Positions 26,709 to 36,172 of a stretch of 64,000 nt of DNA are shown here, in pieces. This DNA comes from Clostridium rhizosphaerae (lineage in GTDB: Bacteria; Bacillota; Clostridia; Clostridiales; Clostridiaceae): NCBI RefSeq assembly GCF_016765585.1, contig NZ_JAESWC010000018.1, positions 186,001 through 250,000 of the forward strand, given 5' to 3'. Within the stretch, counting starts at the first letter, position 1; each line of letters starts with the position of its first letter. The notes under the pieces are model-generated. The model was not told the origin of the DNA and ran no database searches. It was given only the letters and a program-made list of their open reading frames with translations. The translations under genes and the position numbers were made by a program.

Positions 26709-28538
26709 CTACTTTTTCTTATTCATTTTATAAACCAGTGCTAGTACCTCAGCCACAGCTTGATACATTTCGGTCGGCACTTTGGAATCTATCTCTACTT
26801 CAGCAAATATAAGTCTCGCTAAAGCTCTATTTTCAATTATAGGTACCTCACTGTTTTTAGCAATTTCTTTAATCTTAATTGCTACATTATCTGCTCCTTT
26901 TGCTATAAGAATAGGCGCACTGTCCTCACCTTCCTTATATCTTAAAGCACAGGCTATATGAGTAGGATTTGTAACAACTACTGTTGCATCAGGAACGGCC
27001 TGCATCATTCTTCTTGAAGCCATTTCTCTTTGTCTTTGCTTTATTTTCCCCTTAATCTGAGGGTCTCCTTCCTGCTGCTTAAATTCTTCCTTTATTTCCT
27101 GCTTGGTCATTTTTAGATCCTTATTGTATTGAAATCTTTGATACAAATAATCAGCAAGAGCTACAACGACCATTATTATAGTTATTTTAGAAAATATACT
27201 CATAACTATTTTCCCAAAGGCTGCAGGAACTGCACCTATTTTTAAATTGCCCATCTGCATAATATAGCTGTAATTATCTCTTATAAAACCATAGCCAACA
27301 TAAGCTAAAATTGAAACAATAATTAGGTTTTTTATGGTTTCTATAACAGTTCTAAAAGAAAATATTCTTTTAAGCCCTTTTAGAGGATTTATTTTTGACA
27401 GCTGAGGTTTTAAAGGCTCCTGAGTCACCATAAAACCTACTTGGATAAAGTTTGCCAGTACCCCCATTATCATGATAGGCACTATAATTGGCAAAATTAC
27501 TAAGGCTATTCTCCAAAGTGCTGTTAGTGTTATACCTTGAAGGCTGTTATAATCTAAATTTGTTAATAGATAGTTATTTAAAAACATTTGCATAGTATCT
27601 TTCAGGCTGCTGCCCGCATAGCTTCCAAGTGCTAAAAAAGCTAAAGTTGCTGCAAGCATTGTTAAAGCCAAATTAACTTCTTTACTTCTTGCTACCTGTC
27701 CCTTTTTTCTTGCATCGCTCTTTTTCTTAGGAGTGGCTTCTTCAGTCTTGTCTTCTGATGCAAAAACCACTATAAAAGGTACTACCTTAAATATTCCCTT
27801 CAAAATATCCTGCATGTTTCCAAAGGAATTTGTGATCATATTAAAAAGTAAAGGAAGTGCTAATACAAAGCAAGTAAGTCCAACTAATATCTTTATAGGC
27901 AGACCTAATATCATTAAATTAATTTGAGGCACTGCCCTGCCTATAAGGCCTAAAGTTATATCTGTTATAAGAATAATCAATACCAAAGGTATTGCAATTT
28001 TCAACCCTATAGCAAAGAACTGTACAAAACCATTTAAAATCAGATTAACACTTTCACCAGATAAAATAAACTTTCCAAGTGAAATGGAATTAAAGCTCTC
28101 TACTAGTGCTCTTATGAGCATATGGTGACCATCAATAGTAAAAAATAATATCAAACTGCACCAGTATAAAATGTTTTCTATAAAAGTACTGTTGCTGTTT
28201 GTGGTTGGATCAAACATACTAATCATGGAAAAGCCTATTTGCTGATCTATAAATTGCCCTGCCATTTTAATGCTAAAAAAACATAGATTCGTTATAAAAC
28301 CAAGTGTAAGTCCTGTAATAACTTCATTTATAATAAATGAAATCAAAATATAATTGCTTGTTATATTTACTGCAGAATAATTAATTCCTGGTAACAAAAT
28401 ATATGCAACAATAAGTGTAAAGGCAACCTTTACAGTATTGGGAAGTCCCTTAGGAAAAAAAATTGGTACAACTGCGAAAAACCCTATCATCCTTATAAAA
28501 ACAAGTATCAAAGCCGTAAAATATGCCATATTAATCAA
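26709..28538 (-). CDS. fliR/flhB: Fused flagellar export proteins FliR-FlhB
   Basis: One 609-residue frame joins FliR (about 1-250, six membrane segments, starting MAYFTALILVFIRMIGFF) to FlhB (from about 259, EDKTEEATPKKKSDARKKGQ). FlhB keeps four membrane segments and the autocleavage motif NPTH (in VVTNPTHIACALRY, near 525), which switches export from hook to filament. Separate proteins are the rule in most bacteria; the fusion is known in Clostridium. A short linker follows GIFKVVPFIVVFA. No frameshift is needed. Confidence 0.95.
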   Translation of the reverse strand: MINMAYFTALILVFIRMIGFFAVVPIFFPKGLPNTVKVAFTLIVAYILLPGINYSAVNITSNYILISFIINEVITGLTLGFITNLCFFSIKMAGQFIDQQIGFSMISMFDPTTNSNSTFIENILYWCSLILFFTIDGHHMLIRALVESFNSISLGKFILSGESVNLILNGFVQFFAIGLKIAIPLVLIILITDITLGLIGRAVPQINLMILGLPIKILVGLTCFVLALPLLFNMITNSFGNMQDILKGIFKVVPFIVVFASEDKTEEATPKKKSDARKKGQVARSKEVNLALTMLAATLAFLALGSYAGSSLKDTMQMFLNNYLLTNLDYNSLQGITLTALWRIALVILPIIVPIMIMGVLANFIQVGFMVTQEPLKPQLSKINPLKGLKRIFSFRTVIETIKNLIIVSILAYVGYGFIRDNYSYIMQMGNLKIGAVPAAFGKIVMSIFSKITIIMVVVALADYLYQRFQYNKDLKMTKQEIKEEFKQQEGDPQIKGKIKQRQREMASRRMMQAVPDATVVVTNPTHIACALRYKEGEDSAPILIAKGADNVAIKIKEIAKNSEVPIIENRALARLIFAEVEIDSKVPTEMYQAVAEVLALVYKMNKKK

Positions 28539-28563
28539 TATTTATCACCCTGATATCCCTTTT

Positions 28564-28833
28564 CTATTTTGCTACATTTGCAATTAGTGAAAATATCCTT
28601 TCTGTAAAATTCACGACTGTATGAAGCATCCATGGACCTGCTATAAGGCCAACTACTGCCGCAGAAATAAGCTTAGGAACAAAAGTTAAAGTCTGCTCTT
28701 GTATTTGTGTAGTAGCTTGGAAGATACTAATAATTAACCCAACAACAATAGATATCAAAAGTATTGGTGCTGCAATTGTAAGCCCTGTTTGAATAGCATC
28801 CTTTAAAACCGATATAATCATATTTTCACTCAT
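28564..28833 (-). CDS. fliQ: Flagellar export protein FliQ
   Basis: 89 residues with two membrane helices (about 15-37 and 51-72), the normal FliQ form within the FliP5-Q4-R1 export core. Motifs are ENMIISVLKDAIQ and QIQEQTLTFVPKL. The ATG at 28833 is preceded by GGGGTGAGG; a GTG at 28845 lies inside that ribosome site and is rejected. Confidence 0.95.
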   Translation of the reverse strand: MSENMIISVLKDAIQTGLTIAAPILLISIVVGLIISIFQATTQIQEQTLTFVPKLISAAVVGLIAGPWMLHTVVNFTERIFSLIANVAK

Positions 28834-28890
28834 AGTAAACCTCACCCCTAAAACTAAACTTTTTTAATTATCTGAACCTCATAGCTGTAT

Positions 28891-29658
28891 CTACGAAAAT
28901 CCCATAATCAGCGATTTTACTAAGAGATGCCATCCATCTACCATTACAAATAGCAATAACTTAAAAGGAAGCGATACCATTACCGGCGGAAGCATCATCA
29001 TACCCATTGAAAGAAGTACGCTTGAAACGACTAAATCAATTATTAGGAAAGGAATATATAATAAAAATCCAATTATAAAAGCTGTCTTTAATTCGCTTAT
29101 TACAAAGGCCGGAACAACAACATAAAGAGGAACATTATCTTTTGTAATATCTCCTTGAACTTTTGCCACATCAATAAATAATTTCAAATCATTTTGTCTT
29201 GTAGTTTTAAGCATAAACTCTCTTAAAGGCTTAGAACCAGCTTCTATTGCTTGCTCCTGAGTTATCTTATTATCAAGATAAGGCTTGATTGCATTATTAT
29301 TTACTGCATTAAAGGTAGGTGTCATAATGAAAATTGTTAGAAATATTGCTAGTCCAACTAACACCTGATTTGGAGGTGCCTGTTGAGTACCAATAGCGCT
29401 TCTTAAGAATGAAAATACTATAGAAATTCTTATAAAGCTTGTCATCATTATGATTATGGAAGGCAGTAAAGTTAGTATAGTTAATATAATCAATAGTTTT
29501 ATGTTGTCTACATATTCTTTTGGAGTATTTGCACCATCTACAGAAATATTAACCTTTGGAATAGGTATGTCAGCAGGTGCAGCTTGTACTTTATATCCTA
29601 ACAAAAATATAAAAGAAACTACTAATAGTGCAGCGAATATACTATATTTTTTTTTCAT
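28891..29658 (-). CDS. fliP: Flagellar export protein FliP
   Basis: Export-gate core subunit, 255 residues. A cleavable signal peptide (KKKYSIFAALLVVSFIFLLGYKVQA, cut near 26) is typical of FliP. The remainder has four membrane segments, with TSFIRISIVFSFLRSAIGTQ and PPNQVLVGLAIFLT, and the C-terminal MMMLPPVMVSLPFKLLLFV block. It lies between fliO and fliQ in the conserved order O-P-Q-R. Confidence 0.96.
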   Translation of the reverse strand: MKKKYSIFAALLVVSFIFLLGYKVQAAPADIPIPKVNISVDGANTPKEYVDNIKLLIILTILTLLPSIIIMMTSFIRISIVFSFLRSAIGTQQAPPNQVLVGLAIFLTIFIMTPTFNAVNNNAIKPYLDNKITQEQAIEAGSKPLREFMLKTTRQNDLKLFIDVAKVQGDITKDNVPLYVVVPAFVISELKTAFIIGFLLYIPFLIIDLVVSSVLLSMGMMMLPPVMVSLPFKLLLFVMVDGWHLLVKSLIMGFS

Positions 29659-29660
29659 AT

Positions 29661-30008
29661 TTAATCTTCCTTCTTTTTGATTACTTTTTGATAAAATTCT
29701 TTAAGGCTAGTATACTCAGGAATTTCCTTAGTTTCTTCAAGATTTAAAAGTTCGTCTCCATTAAGTTCTAGAAGAGTTTCTATCTTGCCGCTAGAAGAGG
29801 ATAATACATATCCTTTTTGTCCAATTTTAACTACAAGCAAACTATTTTCCTTTGATAATGGAACTCTCTCAAAAACCTTTATAAATTTACCATTTTGAAT
29901 TTTCTGCAGCTTGTTTCCACCAAACTTAACAGAAAGATAGAATAGAAAAAGAATAAAAGGAAGAAAAATGATTATCTTTAAAATCATAGATAAAAAGCTT
30001 AGATCCAT
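29661..30008 (-). CDS. fliO: FliO-like flagellar assembly protein
   Basis: 115 residues: one membrane segment (about 5-27), then a small cytoplasmic domain with KFIKVFERVPLSKENSLLVVKIGQKGYVLSS, the FliO pattern. FliO helps FliP to assemble. The identification rests mainly on topology and on its place just before fliP, as the family is weakly conserved. Confidence 0.8.
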   Translation of the reverse strand: MDLSFLSMILKIIIFLPFILFLFYLSVKFGGNKLQKIQNGKFIKVFERVPLSKENSLLVVKIGQKGYVLSSSSGKIETLLELNGDELLNLEETKEIPEYTSLKEFYQKVIKKKED

Positions 30009-30019
30009 ATCTTTCTCCT

Positions 30020-30556
30020 TTATTGAATTAAGATATCAGTAAGATAAATATTATTAATTCTTCCATTTTCAAAATAGGGATTGATCTTAGTTAGAATTTC
30101 CTTCTTCAAATCGTCAATATTCTTTTGAGTAGTTAAATCTGTAGTTTTCTTTGATCTTAAAATATTGTTTATCGCATCTCTTAAAACCGGTTTTTTGGTA
30201 TCAAATTCTGCTGCCATTTCTTTTTCTTTCTTTTTAGTTGGTTCATAACCAAGAGTAAGCTTTACTTTAAAATATCTTTTACCGCCTTCATCAGCAAGGT
30301 TTACTAAAAATTCTTCCATACTATAAGTACTTGATGAAATTTGGTTAAGAGCATTAATAGCTTCCATACTATTTAGATTATTAGTAGTTTGTGTTTTTTG
30401 CGTTGTTTCAGCTGCAGCTGCATTCTTATTAGTTAAAAGCAGGTAACCAGTAAATCCTAGACCTAAAACAACTAATACAAGCAATACTATTATAGATATT
30501 TTAAATAGACTGCCTTTCCCCTTTTCTTTCCCTTTTTTTTCTTTCTTCTCAGCCAT
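30020..30556 (-). CDS. fliL: Flagellar basal-body protein FliL
   Basis: 178 residues: a very basic N-terminus (EKKEKKGKEKGKG), one membrane segment (about 20-42) and an extracytoplasmic domain (from about 75) with EEFLVNLADEGGKRYFKVKLTLGYE and the end YLTDILIQ. FliL surrounds the stator and supports its activity. It lies between flbD and fliO. Confidence 0.92.
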   Translation of the reverse strand: MAEKKEKKGKEKGKGSLFKISIIVLLVLVVLGLGFTGYLLLTNKNAAAAETTQKTQTTNNLNSMEAINALNQISSSTYSMEEFLVNLADEGGKRYFKVKLTLGYEPTKKKEKEMAAEFDTKKPVLRDAINNILRSKKTTDLTTQKNIDDLKKEILTKINPYFENGRINNIYLTDILIQ

Positions 30557-30591
30557 TTCTAAATCTCCTTTATTATCTTGTTACTTATAAA

Positions 30592-30783
30592 TTACAAACC
30601 AAACCTTTGTATCTTACTTTTATATTCCAAAACCTTACTTACGATTTCCTCATTGCTCTCACGAACAAGATACTTATTTCCATTTGTTAAGGTTATTAAA
30701 CTTTCAGGCACAGCTTCAAGTTTTTCAATATGCTCTGCATTTAGTATTAGTTCTTTATTATTAAGTCCTGTGAGCTTTATCAT
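30592..30783 (-). CDS. flbD: FlbD family flagellar protein
   Basis: A 63-residue cytoplasmic protein, MIKLTGLNNKELILNAEHIE, followed by the family motif TNGNKYLVRES. FlbD-type (SwrD-like) small proteins are linked to motor torque in Bacillus. The start at 30783 has GGAGG at good spacing; the in-frame TTG at 30798 overlaps that site. Confidence 0.88.
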   Translation of the reverse strand: MIKLTGLNNKELILNAEHIEKLEAVPESLITLTNGNKYLVRESNEEIVSKVLEYKSKIQRFGL

Positions 30784-30823
30784 ATTAAAATCCTCCAAAA
30801 TTCATTGTAGTATGGTAAGCCTT

Positions 30824-30906
30824 CAAAAAACAAATCTAGCATACTGAAACTATCGTATTAAATGCAAGCTTAAATATAAGTACAACGATAGTTTTAATCA
30901 GTATGC
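30824..30906 (-). terminator. Hairpin with T-run between flgE and flbD
   Basis: GCATACTGA-TTAA-AACTATCGT (minus strand) pairs with ACGATAGTTTCAGTATGC across a 28-nt loop (30839-30906), followed by TAGATTTGTTTTTTG. It looks like an attenuator or terminator within the operon. The rest of the 30799-31066 gap is AT-rich and without a gene. Confidence 0.55.
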
Positions 30907-31066
30907 CAGATAAATTTACTAATCATATTGTATCCGTTAACACATATTTTTACAACTGCTTTATTGTTGTTAACTTTGGAATTACTTAGTTCATATTTAA
31001 TTACATATCCAAATTAACAAATAGAAAAATAAATTTATCCGGCTCAGATACTAATTAATATTAATA

Positions 31067-32095
31067 CTATCTCTTTAGGTTTAGTATATCTTGAAGAATT
31101 TCATCACCAGTAGTTATAGTCTTTGAATTTGCCTGAAAGGCTCTGCTAGTTACGATCATGTCTGTAAATTGTTCTGCAAGATCTACATTTGACATTTCCA
31201 GCATACCTTGAAGCATATCTCCATACCCCTTGCTGTTGTCAGTAGCAGCGTTTAACCCGCTTCTCACAATTGGTTCGCCTGAGTTTGCTGATCTTTCGTA
31301 AAGATTTTTTCCAACCTTTGATAAACCTGCAGGGTTTTTAAAAGAAGCCATAGCAATTTGTCCAAGCCCCGTTACTGAACCATCTTCAAGTACAGCCGAA
31401 ATTACGCCGTCTTTACCAATTGAAAAAGTTTTTATTCTCATTTCATTTCCATTTTTTATAACGCTGTCTGGAACCTTAAGCGGAACTAAGGTATTACCAG
31501 CTACTGGTTTATTTACACCATCATTAAGATCAACAAAATTTAACGAACCGTTTGTGCTGTAATCTACGCTGTTTGTTGTGGTGGTAACACCAGCATTGGT
31601 AATGGTTTGTACTAGAGCATATCCCAAAACCCTGCTGCCGTCAGAAGTCAATAAATTTCCTTGTTCATCAAGAGTAAAGGAACCATCCCTTGTATATTGG
31701 ACAGCCATATTGTTTGCATTTGTAATTTTTCCATTATTTATGCCGACACCAGCTCCATTGTTTGCTGGAACTTGCCCAGTTCCAACCATAAAATATCCAT
31801 CTCCGTCTATTGCTGCATCAAGATTTCTGCTGGTAGGCTGCATCATTCCCTGAGAAACCATTGTGTCTATACCTGCCATCTGCACTCCAAGACCAACTTG
31901 TCTTGGGTTAACACCACCTTGATTCAATCCAGGCCCTAAAGCTTGTGATACATTTTGGCTTAACATATCCTGAAATCTAACTCTTGCTCCTTTAAAAGAA
32001 GTTGTACCTACGTTAGCTATATTATTACCTATAACATCAAGCTTTGTTTGATTTACCTTCATTCCAGATATTCCTGAATATAATGATCTTAACAT
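31067..32095 (-). CDS. flgE: Flagellar hook protein FlgE
   Basis: The hook subunit, 342 residues. It has N-terminal LRSLYSGISGMKVNQTKLDVIGNNIANVGTTSFK, a central FlgE-type beta region (IDGDGYFMVG, TRDGSFTLDEQGNLLTSDG), and the C-terminal MSNVDLAEQFTDMIVTSRAFQ helix. It is shorter than enteric FlgE, with less of the variable domains. It is preceded by flgD, the hook cap, as expected. Confidence 0.94.
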   Translation of the reverse strand: MLRSLYSGISGMKVNQTKLDVIGNNIANVGTTSFKGARVRFQDMLSQNVSQALGPGLNQGGVNPRQVGLGVQMAGIDTMVSQGMMQPTSRNLDAAIDGDGYFMVGTGQVPANNGAGVGINNGKITNANNMAVQYTRDGSFTLDEQGNLLTSDGSRVLGYALVQTITNAGVTTTTNSVDYSTNGSLNFVDLNDGVNKPVAGNTLVPLKVPDSVIKNGNEMRIKTFSIGKDGVISAVLEDGSVTGLGQIAMASFKNPAGLSKVGKNLYERSANSGEPIVRSGLNAATDNSKGYGDMLQGMLEMSNVDLAEQFTDMIVTSRAFQANSKTITTGDEILQDILNLKR

Positions 32096-32187
32096 TTACT
32101 TTCCTCCAATTTCTTTATTTTTGTTCAATTATAAACTTTGCTTCCGTCATTCCGCAAAGTAAGGCATCCTATTGAAGGTCCTGCCTA

Positions 32188-32574
32188 TTATAAAAGCACT
32201 ACACTGTCTATATTAGTAAATACATTTCCTTTGCTGCTTTCCTTATCAACTGCAGTAATTATAGTCCTGTTCTTAATACTTGTTAAAAAAGCTACATCTT
32301 TATACAAAATTAGTGATTCTGAAGCTCCCTTTTCCAGAGCTTTATTAATTCCATCATTTATCGTATTCATATCACTTTCATTTAAAGTGATATTTCTCTC
32401 CTTAAGTCTTTCTGCAGCATGATTTGATATTACAAAGCCATCTTTTTTATTTATTTCTTTTGAAAGAATTTCTTTAAAGCTAGTCCCATCACTAACTTTT
32501 CTATTTACTTCAGATGAAAACTTAGTATAATCATCAACAGAATACAACTTGCCATTGATAACTCTATAACTCAT
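32188..32574 (-). CDS. Flagellar operon protein (TIGR02530 type)
   Basis: A 128-residue cytoplasmic protein with the pattern FVISNHAAERLKERNITL and an end KNRTIITAVDKE...VFTNIDSVVLL. It matches the uncharacterised flagellar-operon family TIGR02530 found between flgD and flgE in Firmicutes. Its function is not known. It starts 16 nt after flgD. Confidence 0.8.
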   Translation of the reverse strand: MSYRVINGKLYSVDDYTKFSSEVNRKVSDGTSFKEILSKEINKKDGFVISNHAAERLKERNITLNESDMNTINDGINKALEKGASESLILYKDVAFLTSIKNRTIITAVDKESSKGNVFTNIDSVVLL

Positions 32575-32590
32575 AGCTTATATTTCCTAA

Positions 32591-33031
32591 CTACTCAATT
32601 TCTAAAATGTCTTCGTATGGGAATTCTTTTGTTACTTTTTTGCCATTTTCATCAACTTTAATATTAAGTTTTATACTTGATCCATCTTTAACTGCTCCCA
32701 TAACAGTACCTGCATATTGATTTCCAAAATCATCTACTGCGTTTAATTTTACTGACTTTCCAATTAAATTTGATGCTCCCATTAAAGTCACACCGCTATT
32801 TAAATTCGTCATTTGTTCTAGTGATGCAAACTGAGCCATTTGTGCTACGTATTGTGTTGAATCTTTAGTATTTTCAGGATCTTGGTTTGATAGTTCAGCA
32901 CTTAATATTCTTAAAAAAGCATTTTTGTCCATCTCATTTCCAGGCTTTACTATCTTAGTACCCTTTGCTGTAGCAGTGCTTGTTTTTTTGTCAACACTAA
33001 ATGCAGTCGTGTTAGTTACATTTTCAGACAT
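32591..33031 (-). CDS. flgD: Hook cap protein FlgD
   Basis: FlgD caps the growing hook. 146 residues, with MDKNAFLRILSAELSNQDPENTKDSTQYVAQMAQFASLEQMTNL near 36-80, the defining motif. The C-terminal fibronectin-like part of enteric FlgD is missing; only a short barrel-like tail (KSVKLNAVDDFGNQYAGTV) remains, as in other Firmicutes. It lies between fliK and the TIGR02530-type gene. Confidence 0.93.
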   Translation of the reverse strand: MSENVTNTTAFSVDKKTSTATAKGTKIVKPGNEMDKNAFLRILSAELSNQDPENTKDSTQYVAQMAQFASLEQMTNLNSGVTLMGASNLIGKSVKLNAVDDFGNQYAGTVMGAVKDGSSIKLNIKVDENGKKVTKEFPYEDILEIE

Positions 33032-33048
33032 TATCCTTTACCTCCTTT

Positions 33049-34410
33049 TTATGCTAATAAATTAACATTACCTTCTTGTTGTATATTTGCTTCAGATAAC
33101 AAATCCTCATCTTCAATTGCATCTATACCCACATTTTTTTTATGATTTTTTTGCTGGCCGTCAGTATTGCTTTCATTTCCATTGAAAAGGAAATTATCTC
33201 CGTTGCTTAAACTTAAGCTAAAGCTTTGTATTGACAAGTTTTGCTCTGAAAGCTGCTTGCTTATTGCTGGAAGCTGGGAGTTTAGCAAATCATAAGTTTC
33301 CTTATTAGTTGCAGTAATATTAGCCTTCATAATACCATTATCCATAGTCAACCTAATAACCATTTGCCCTAAATCCTTCGGCATAATTTTAACTGAAAGC
33401 TCTTTAAGATTATTGATATCCATATATTTAACTGCTTTTATTAAGTCAATATTAAAGCTTGCCTTGTTTACTACCGGCGTGTCAACAGCAACCACTGGTT
33501 TGTTTAAAGTTGAAACTTCAAATCTTGATAAAACGTTAGTGATTTTATCACCAATAGCGTCTTTAGCTCCCTTTGGTTTGTCCTGCTGAATCAAGTTCTT
33601 TAAAAGTTTGTCTTCTTTTTCAGTACTCTTAGAAGGTATTTGTTCAACAAAATTAAGTTTACTATCGTTTAGGTTTTCATTTTCTGCCAAATTCGTATTA
33701 ATTGATAAATCTCCTTTAGATAGTTTTACATATTCATTATTTGTAACTTCCTGCAAAATCTTATTCAACTTTAAATCAACGCTCTCATCTGGCTGTTTAT
33801 TATTAGGATTTAAGTTGCCTTCAGTAAACCTTTTATGCAGCATAGCAATAATTTCTTGTTTGTTATCAGGCTCATACCCAGGCTTTGCTTGAACTGGTTG
33901 TTTATCAGGTATATTTACAACTTCGTCATTTTTTAAAATATTAGAAATAATATCGCTAATACCTTGTTCTTTAGACTTCATATTACTATCTATTGATTTT
34001 AAATTTTGATTAGTTGCTAGTTCTACGACAGATTTAACCTGCTGCACAGAAGTATCTTCAACAAGTTTTGAAATAATTGCCTTTATATTATCAGAGTCGC
34101 ACTTTTTTATACTTTCCTTAAGACTTAATATATCTTTAGGATCAATTTTCAAAAGCATCAGCATGTTGATAATCTGGTCTATATCCATACTATCTAATTT
34201 TTCATTCAATTCATTTAAATCCGTAGTATTTTTTTCATCCTCTGTTTCACCTTTGTCTTTAACAGAAGGCTCGGACTTAACCTCTTCTTCCTTTGTGTTA
34301 TCAAGTACCTCTTTGAAACTGCTTTTTACTTCTTTTGATGCTTCCTTCTTTATTGCACTATTTGAATCATTTGTACTTTGAACTGTAACATTTGTAACCG
34401 AGTTTACCAC
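33049..34410 (-). CDS. fliK: Hook-length control protein FliK
   Basis: A 453-residue exported ruler protein. Most of it is low-complexity, Asn/Lys/Glu-rich. The C-terminal switch domain (about 330-410) holds LKELSVKIMPKDLGQMVIRLTMDNGIMKANITA, the conserved FliK_C core that acts on FlhB. GTG at 34410 follows AAAGGAGGTG; the GTG at 34428 precedes that site and is rejected. It starts just inside the end of fliJ. Confidence 0.9.
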   Translation of the reverse strand: MVNSVTNVTVQSTNDSNSAIKKEASKEVKSSFKEVLDNTKEEEVKSEPSVKDKGETEDEKNTTDLNELNEKLDSMDIDQIINMLMLLKIDPKDILSLKESIKKCDSDNIKAIISKLVEDTSVQQVKSVVELATNQNLKSIDSNMKSKEQGISDIISNILKNDEVVNIPDKQPVQAKPGYEPDNKQEIIAMLHKRFTEGNLNPNNKQPDESVDLKLNKILQEVTNNEYVKLSKGDLSINTNLAENENLNDSKLNFVEQIPSKSTEKEDKLLKNLIQQDKPKGAKDAIGDKITNVLSRFEVSTLNKPVVAVDTPVVNKASFNIDLIKAVKYMDINNLKELSVKIMPKDLGQMVIRLTMDNGIMKANITATNKETYDLLNSQLPAISKQLSEQNLSIQSFSLSLSNGDNFLFNGNESNTDGQQKNHKKNVGIDAIEDEDLLSEANIQQEGNVNLLA

Positions 34411-34414
34411 TTTT

Positions 34415-34849
34415 TCACCTCCTTTCACGTGCTCTTAAAAATCCGTATAAAGCAAACTCATCATTAGTTTTCTGCTCTATAAAATCTTGTTCCTTAATAA
34501 AAGCTTTTAACTGGTTATCTTTAAGAGTTTCAACAGTTTTTCTTTCGATTTGTCTTTGCTTTAACTGCTCTCTTCTTTCATCAAGTTTATCAGTTTTCAG
34601 CTTTAGAATTGTATCTGCTTCAACAATAGATACATTCAGCGCATTAAGATACATATGCTTTAGCTTTTGCTCTACAAGATTTTTGCTTTCAGAAGATCTA
34701 TACTTGTTATAGTTTTCCTTAAGAGTATTTAACTTTTGCTCAGCCCCTTCTCTCTCAAGCTGTGCTTCTTTAAATAATCTTTTGCTTTCCTCTTCCTTAT
34801 CAGATCTTATGTCCAATAATTTTTGCAGTCTAAACTTATAACCTTCCAA
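34415..34849 (-). CDS. fliJ: FliJ-like export chaperone
   Basis: 144 residues that are almost entirely an antiparallel coiled coil (FRLQKLLDIRSDKEEESKRLF; heavy in E, K, Q and L), the FliJ form. FliJ is the stalk that couples the FliI ATPase to the FlhA gate. Its place directly after fliI supports the call. Confidence 0.88.
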   Translation of the reverse strand: MEGYKFRLQKLLDIRSDKEEESKRLFKEAQLEREGAEQKLNTLKENYNKYRSSESKNLVEQKLKHMYLNALNVSIVEADTILKLKTDKLDERREQLKQRQIERKTVETLKDNQLKAFIKEQDFIEQKTNDEFALYGFLRARERR

Positions 34850-34863
34850 CTTCTAAGCACTTC

Positions 34864-36171
34864 CTATTTAAAAATATTTTTTAAGGCGATTAAACTGTCT
34901 TTAAATTCTGTATGTTCCTTAACACCTTGTCTTAAGAATTTTTCAATAGCATCATTATAATTGATAGCCATATCAACCTTTTTATTGCTTCCCTTAACAT
35001 AGGCTCCAATATTAATTAAATCCTCAGAATCCTTATAAGTTGCAAGTAAGTCTCTGCATAAAGAAGCGGTTTTTTTATGCTCATCATCAGCTATTTCAGA
35101 CATAAGTCTGCTTACGCTGCTTAAAATATCTATAGCAGGATAATGATTTTTTGCGGCAAGAGCTCTAGATAATACAATATGTCCATCCAGTATACCTCTC
35201 ACTGCATCCGCAATAGGCTCATTAAAATCATCACCATCAACAAGAACCGTATAAAAAGCTGTTATAGAGCCTTTATCAGACATTCCTGAACGTTCCATAA
35301 GTCTAGGAAGCATTGCAAACACTGAAGGTGTATAGCCTTTTGTAGCAGGCGGCTCACCGATAGCAAGTCCAACTTCTCTTTGCGCCATAGCAAATCTAGT
35401 TACTGAATCCATCATTAGTATTACCTTTTTGCCCTGATCTCTAAAGTACTCTGCAATTGCTGTAGCTGTAAAAGCTCCCTTTAGTCTTACCAAAGCTGGT
35501 CTGTCAGAAGTAGCACATACTATAACAGATCTTTTCAGTCCTTCCTCTCCTAAGTCTCTCTCAATAAAGTCAAGTACTTCTCTTCCTCTTTCCCCTATAA
35601 GAGCAATTACATTCACATCAGCTTCCGCGTATTTAGCAATCATTCCTAGTGTTGTACTTTTACCAACACCACTGCCTGCAAATATACCAACTCTTTGCCC
35701 TTCTCCACAGGTTAAAAAGCCATCAATTGCTCTAACCCCGGTTGGAAGCACATCTTTAATTCTTCTTCTCTTTAGTGGGTCAGGAGGATCTCTATCAAGC
35801 TGATATAAAGCTTCGCCTCTTAGTTCTTCTCCTTCTAAAGGATTTCCAAGCCCATCTAAAATTTTACCTAAAAGGTTATCTGAACAACTAACGCTTAAAG
35901 GTTTTCCATGGGAGACAACCCTGCAGCCAGGAGCTATACCAATAAGTTCTCCAAGAGGCATTAATATAACATTATCTTCTTTAAACCCTACTACCTCACA
36001 AGTAATAGGAAGATTTTTTTCGTTATATATAGTACAGACCTCACCAACAAAAGCTCTTATACCTTCAACCTCTATTGTGAGACCTATAACTTTTTTAACT
36101 AATCCTTCTACATATACTAAACTCGTATCTTCTATCTTTTTCTTAAGAGCTGCAAAATCCACTGAAAACAT
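34864..36171 (-). CDS. fliI: Flagellum-specific ATPase FliI
   Basis: The hexameric ATPase of the export apparatus. Walker A is GIFAGSGVGKST, and the beta-subunit-like motif KVILMMDSVTRFAMAQREVGLAIGEPPATKGYTPSVF is conserved. The ATG at 36171 follows GAAGGAG, giving 435 residues; the in-frame TTG at 36189 lacks a site. It starts inside the fliH stop region, so translation is coupled. Confidence 0.96.
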   Translation of the reverse strand: MFSVDFAALKKKIEDTSLVYVEGLVKKVIGLTIEVEGIRAFVGEVCTIYNEKNLPITCEVVGFKEDNVILMPLGELIGIAPGCRVVSHGKPLSVSCSDNLLGKILDGLGNPLEGEELRGEALYQLDRDPPDPLKRRRIKDVLPTGVRAIDGFLTCGEGQRVGIFAGSGVGKSTTLGMIAKYAEADVNVIALIGERGREVLDFIERDLGEEGLKRSVIVCATSDRPALVRLKGAFTATAIAEYFRDQGKKVILMMDSVTRFAMAQREVGLAIGEPPATKGYTPSVFAMLPRLMERSGMSDKGSITAFYTVLVDGDDFNEPIADAVRGILDGHIVLSRALAAKNHYPAIDILSSVSRLMSEIADDEHKKTASLCRDLLATYKDSEDLINIGAYVKGSNKKVDMAINYNDAIEKFLRQGVKEHTEFKDSLIALKNIFK

Positions 36172-36172
36172 A

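Noticed and set aside
26709-28538. Missing stop or frameshift between fliR and flhB
   Set aside because: The frame is continuous and this fusion is known in Clostridium, so it is a true fusion.
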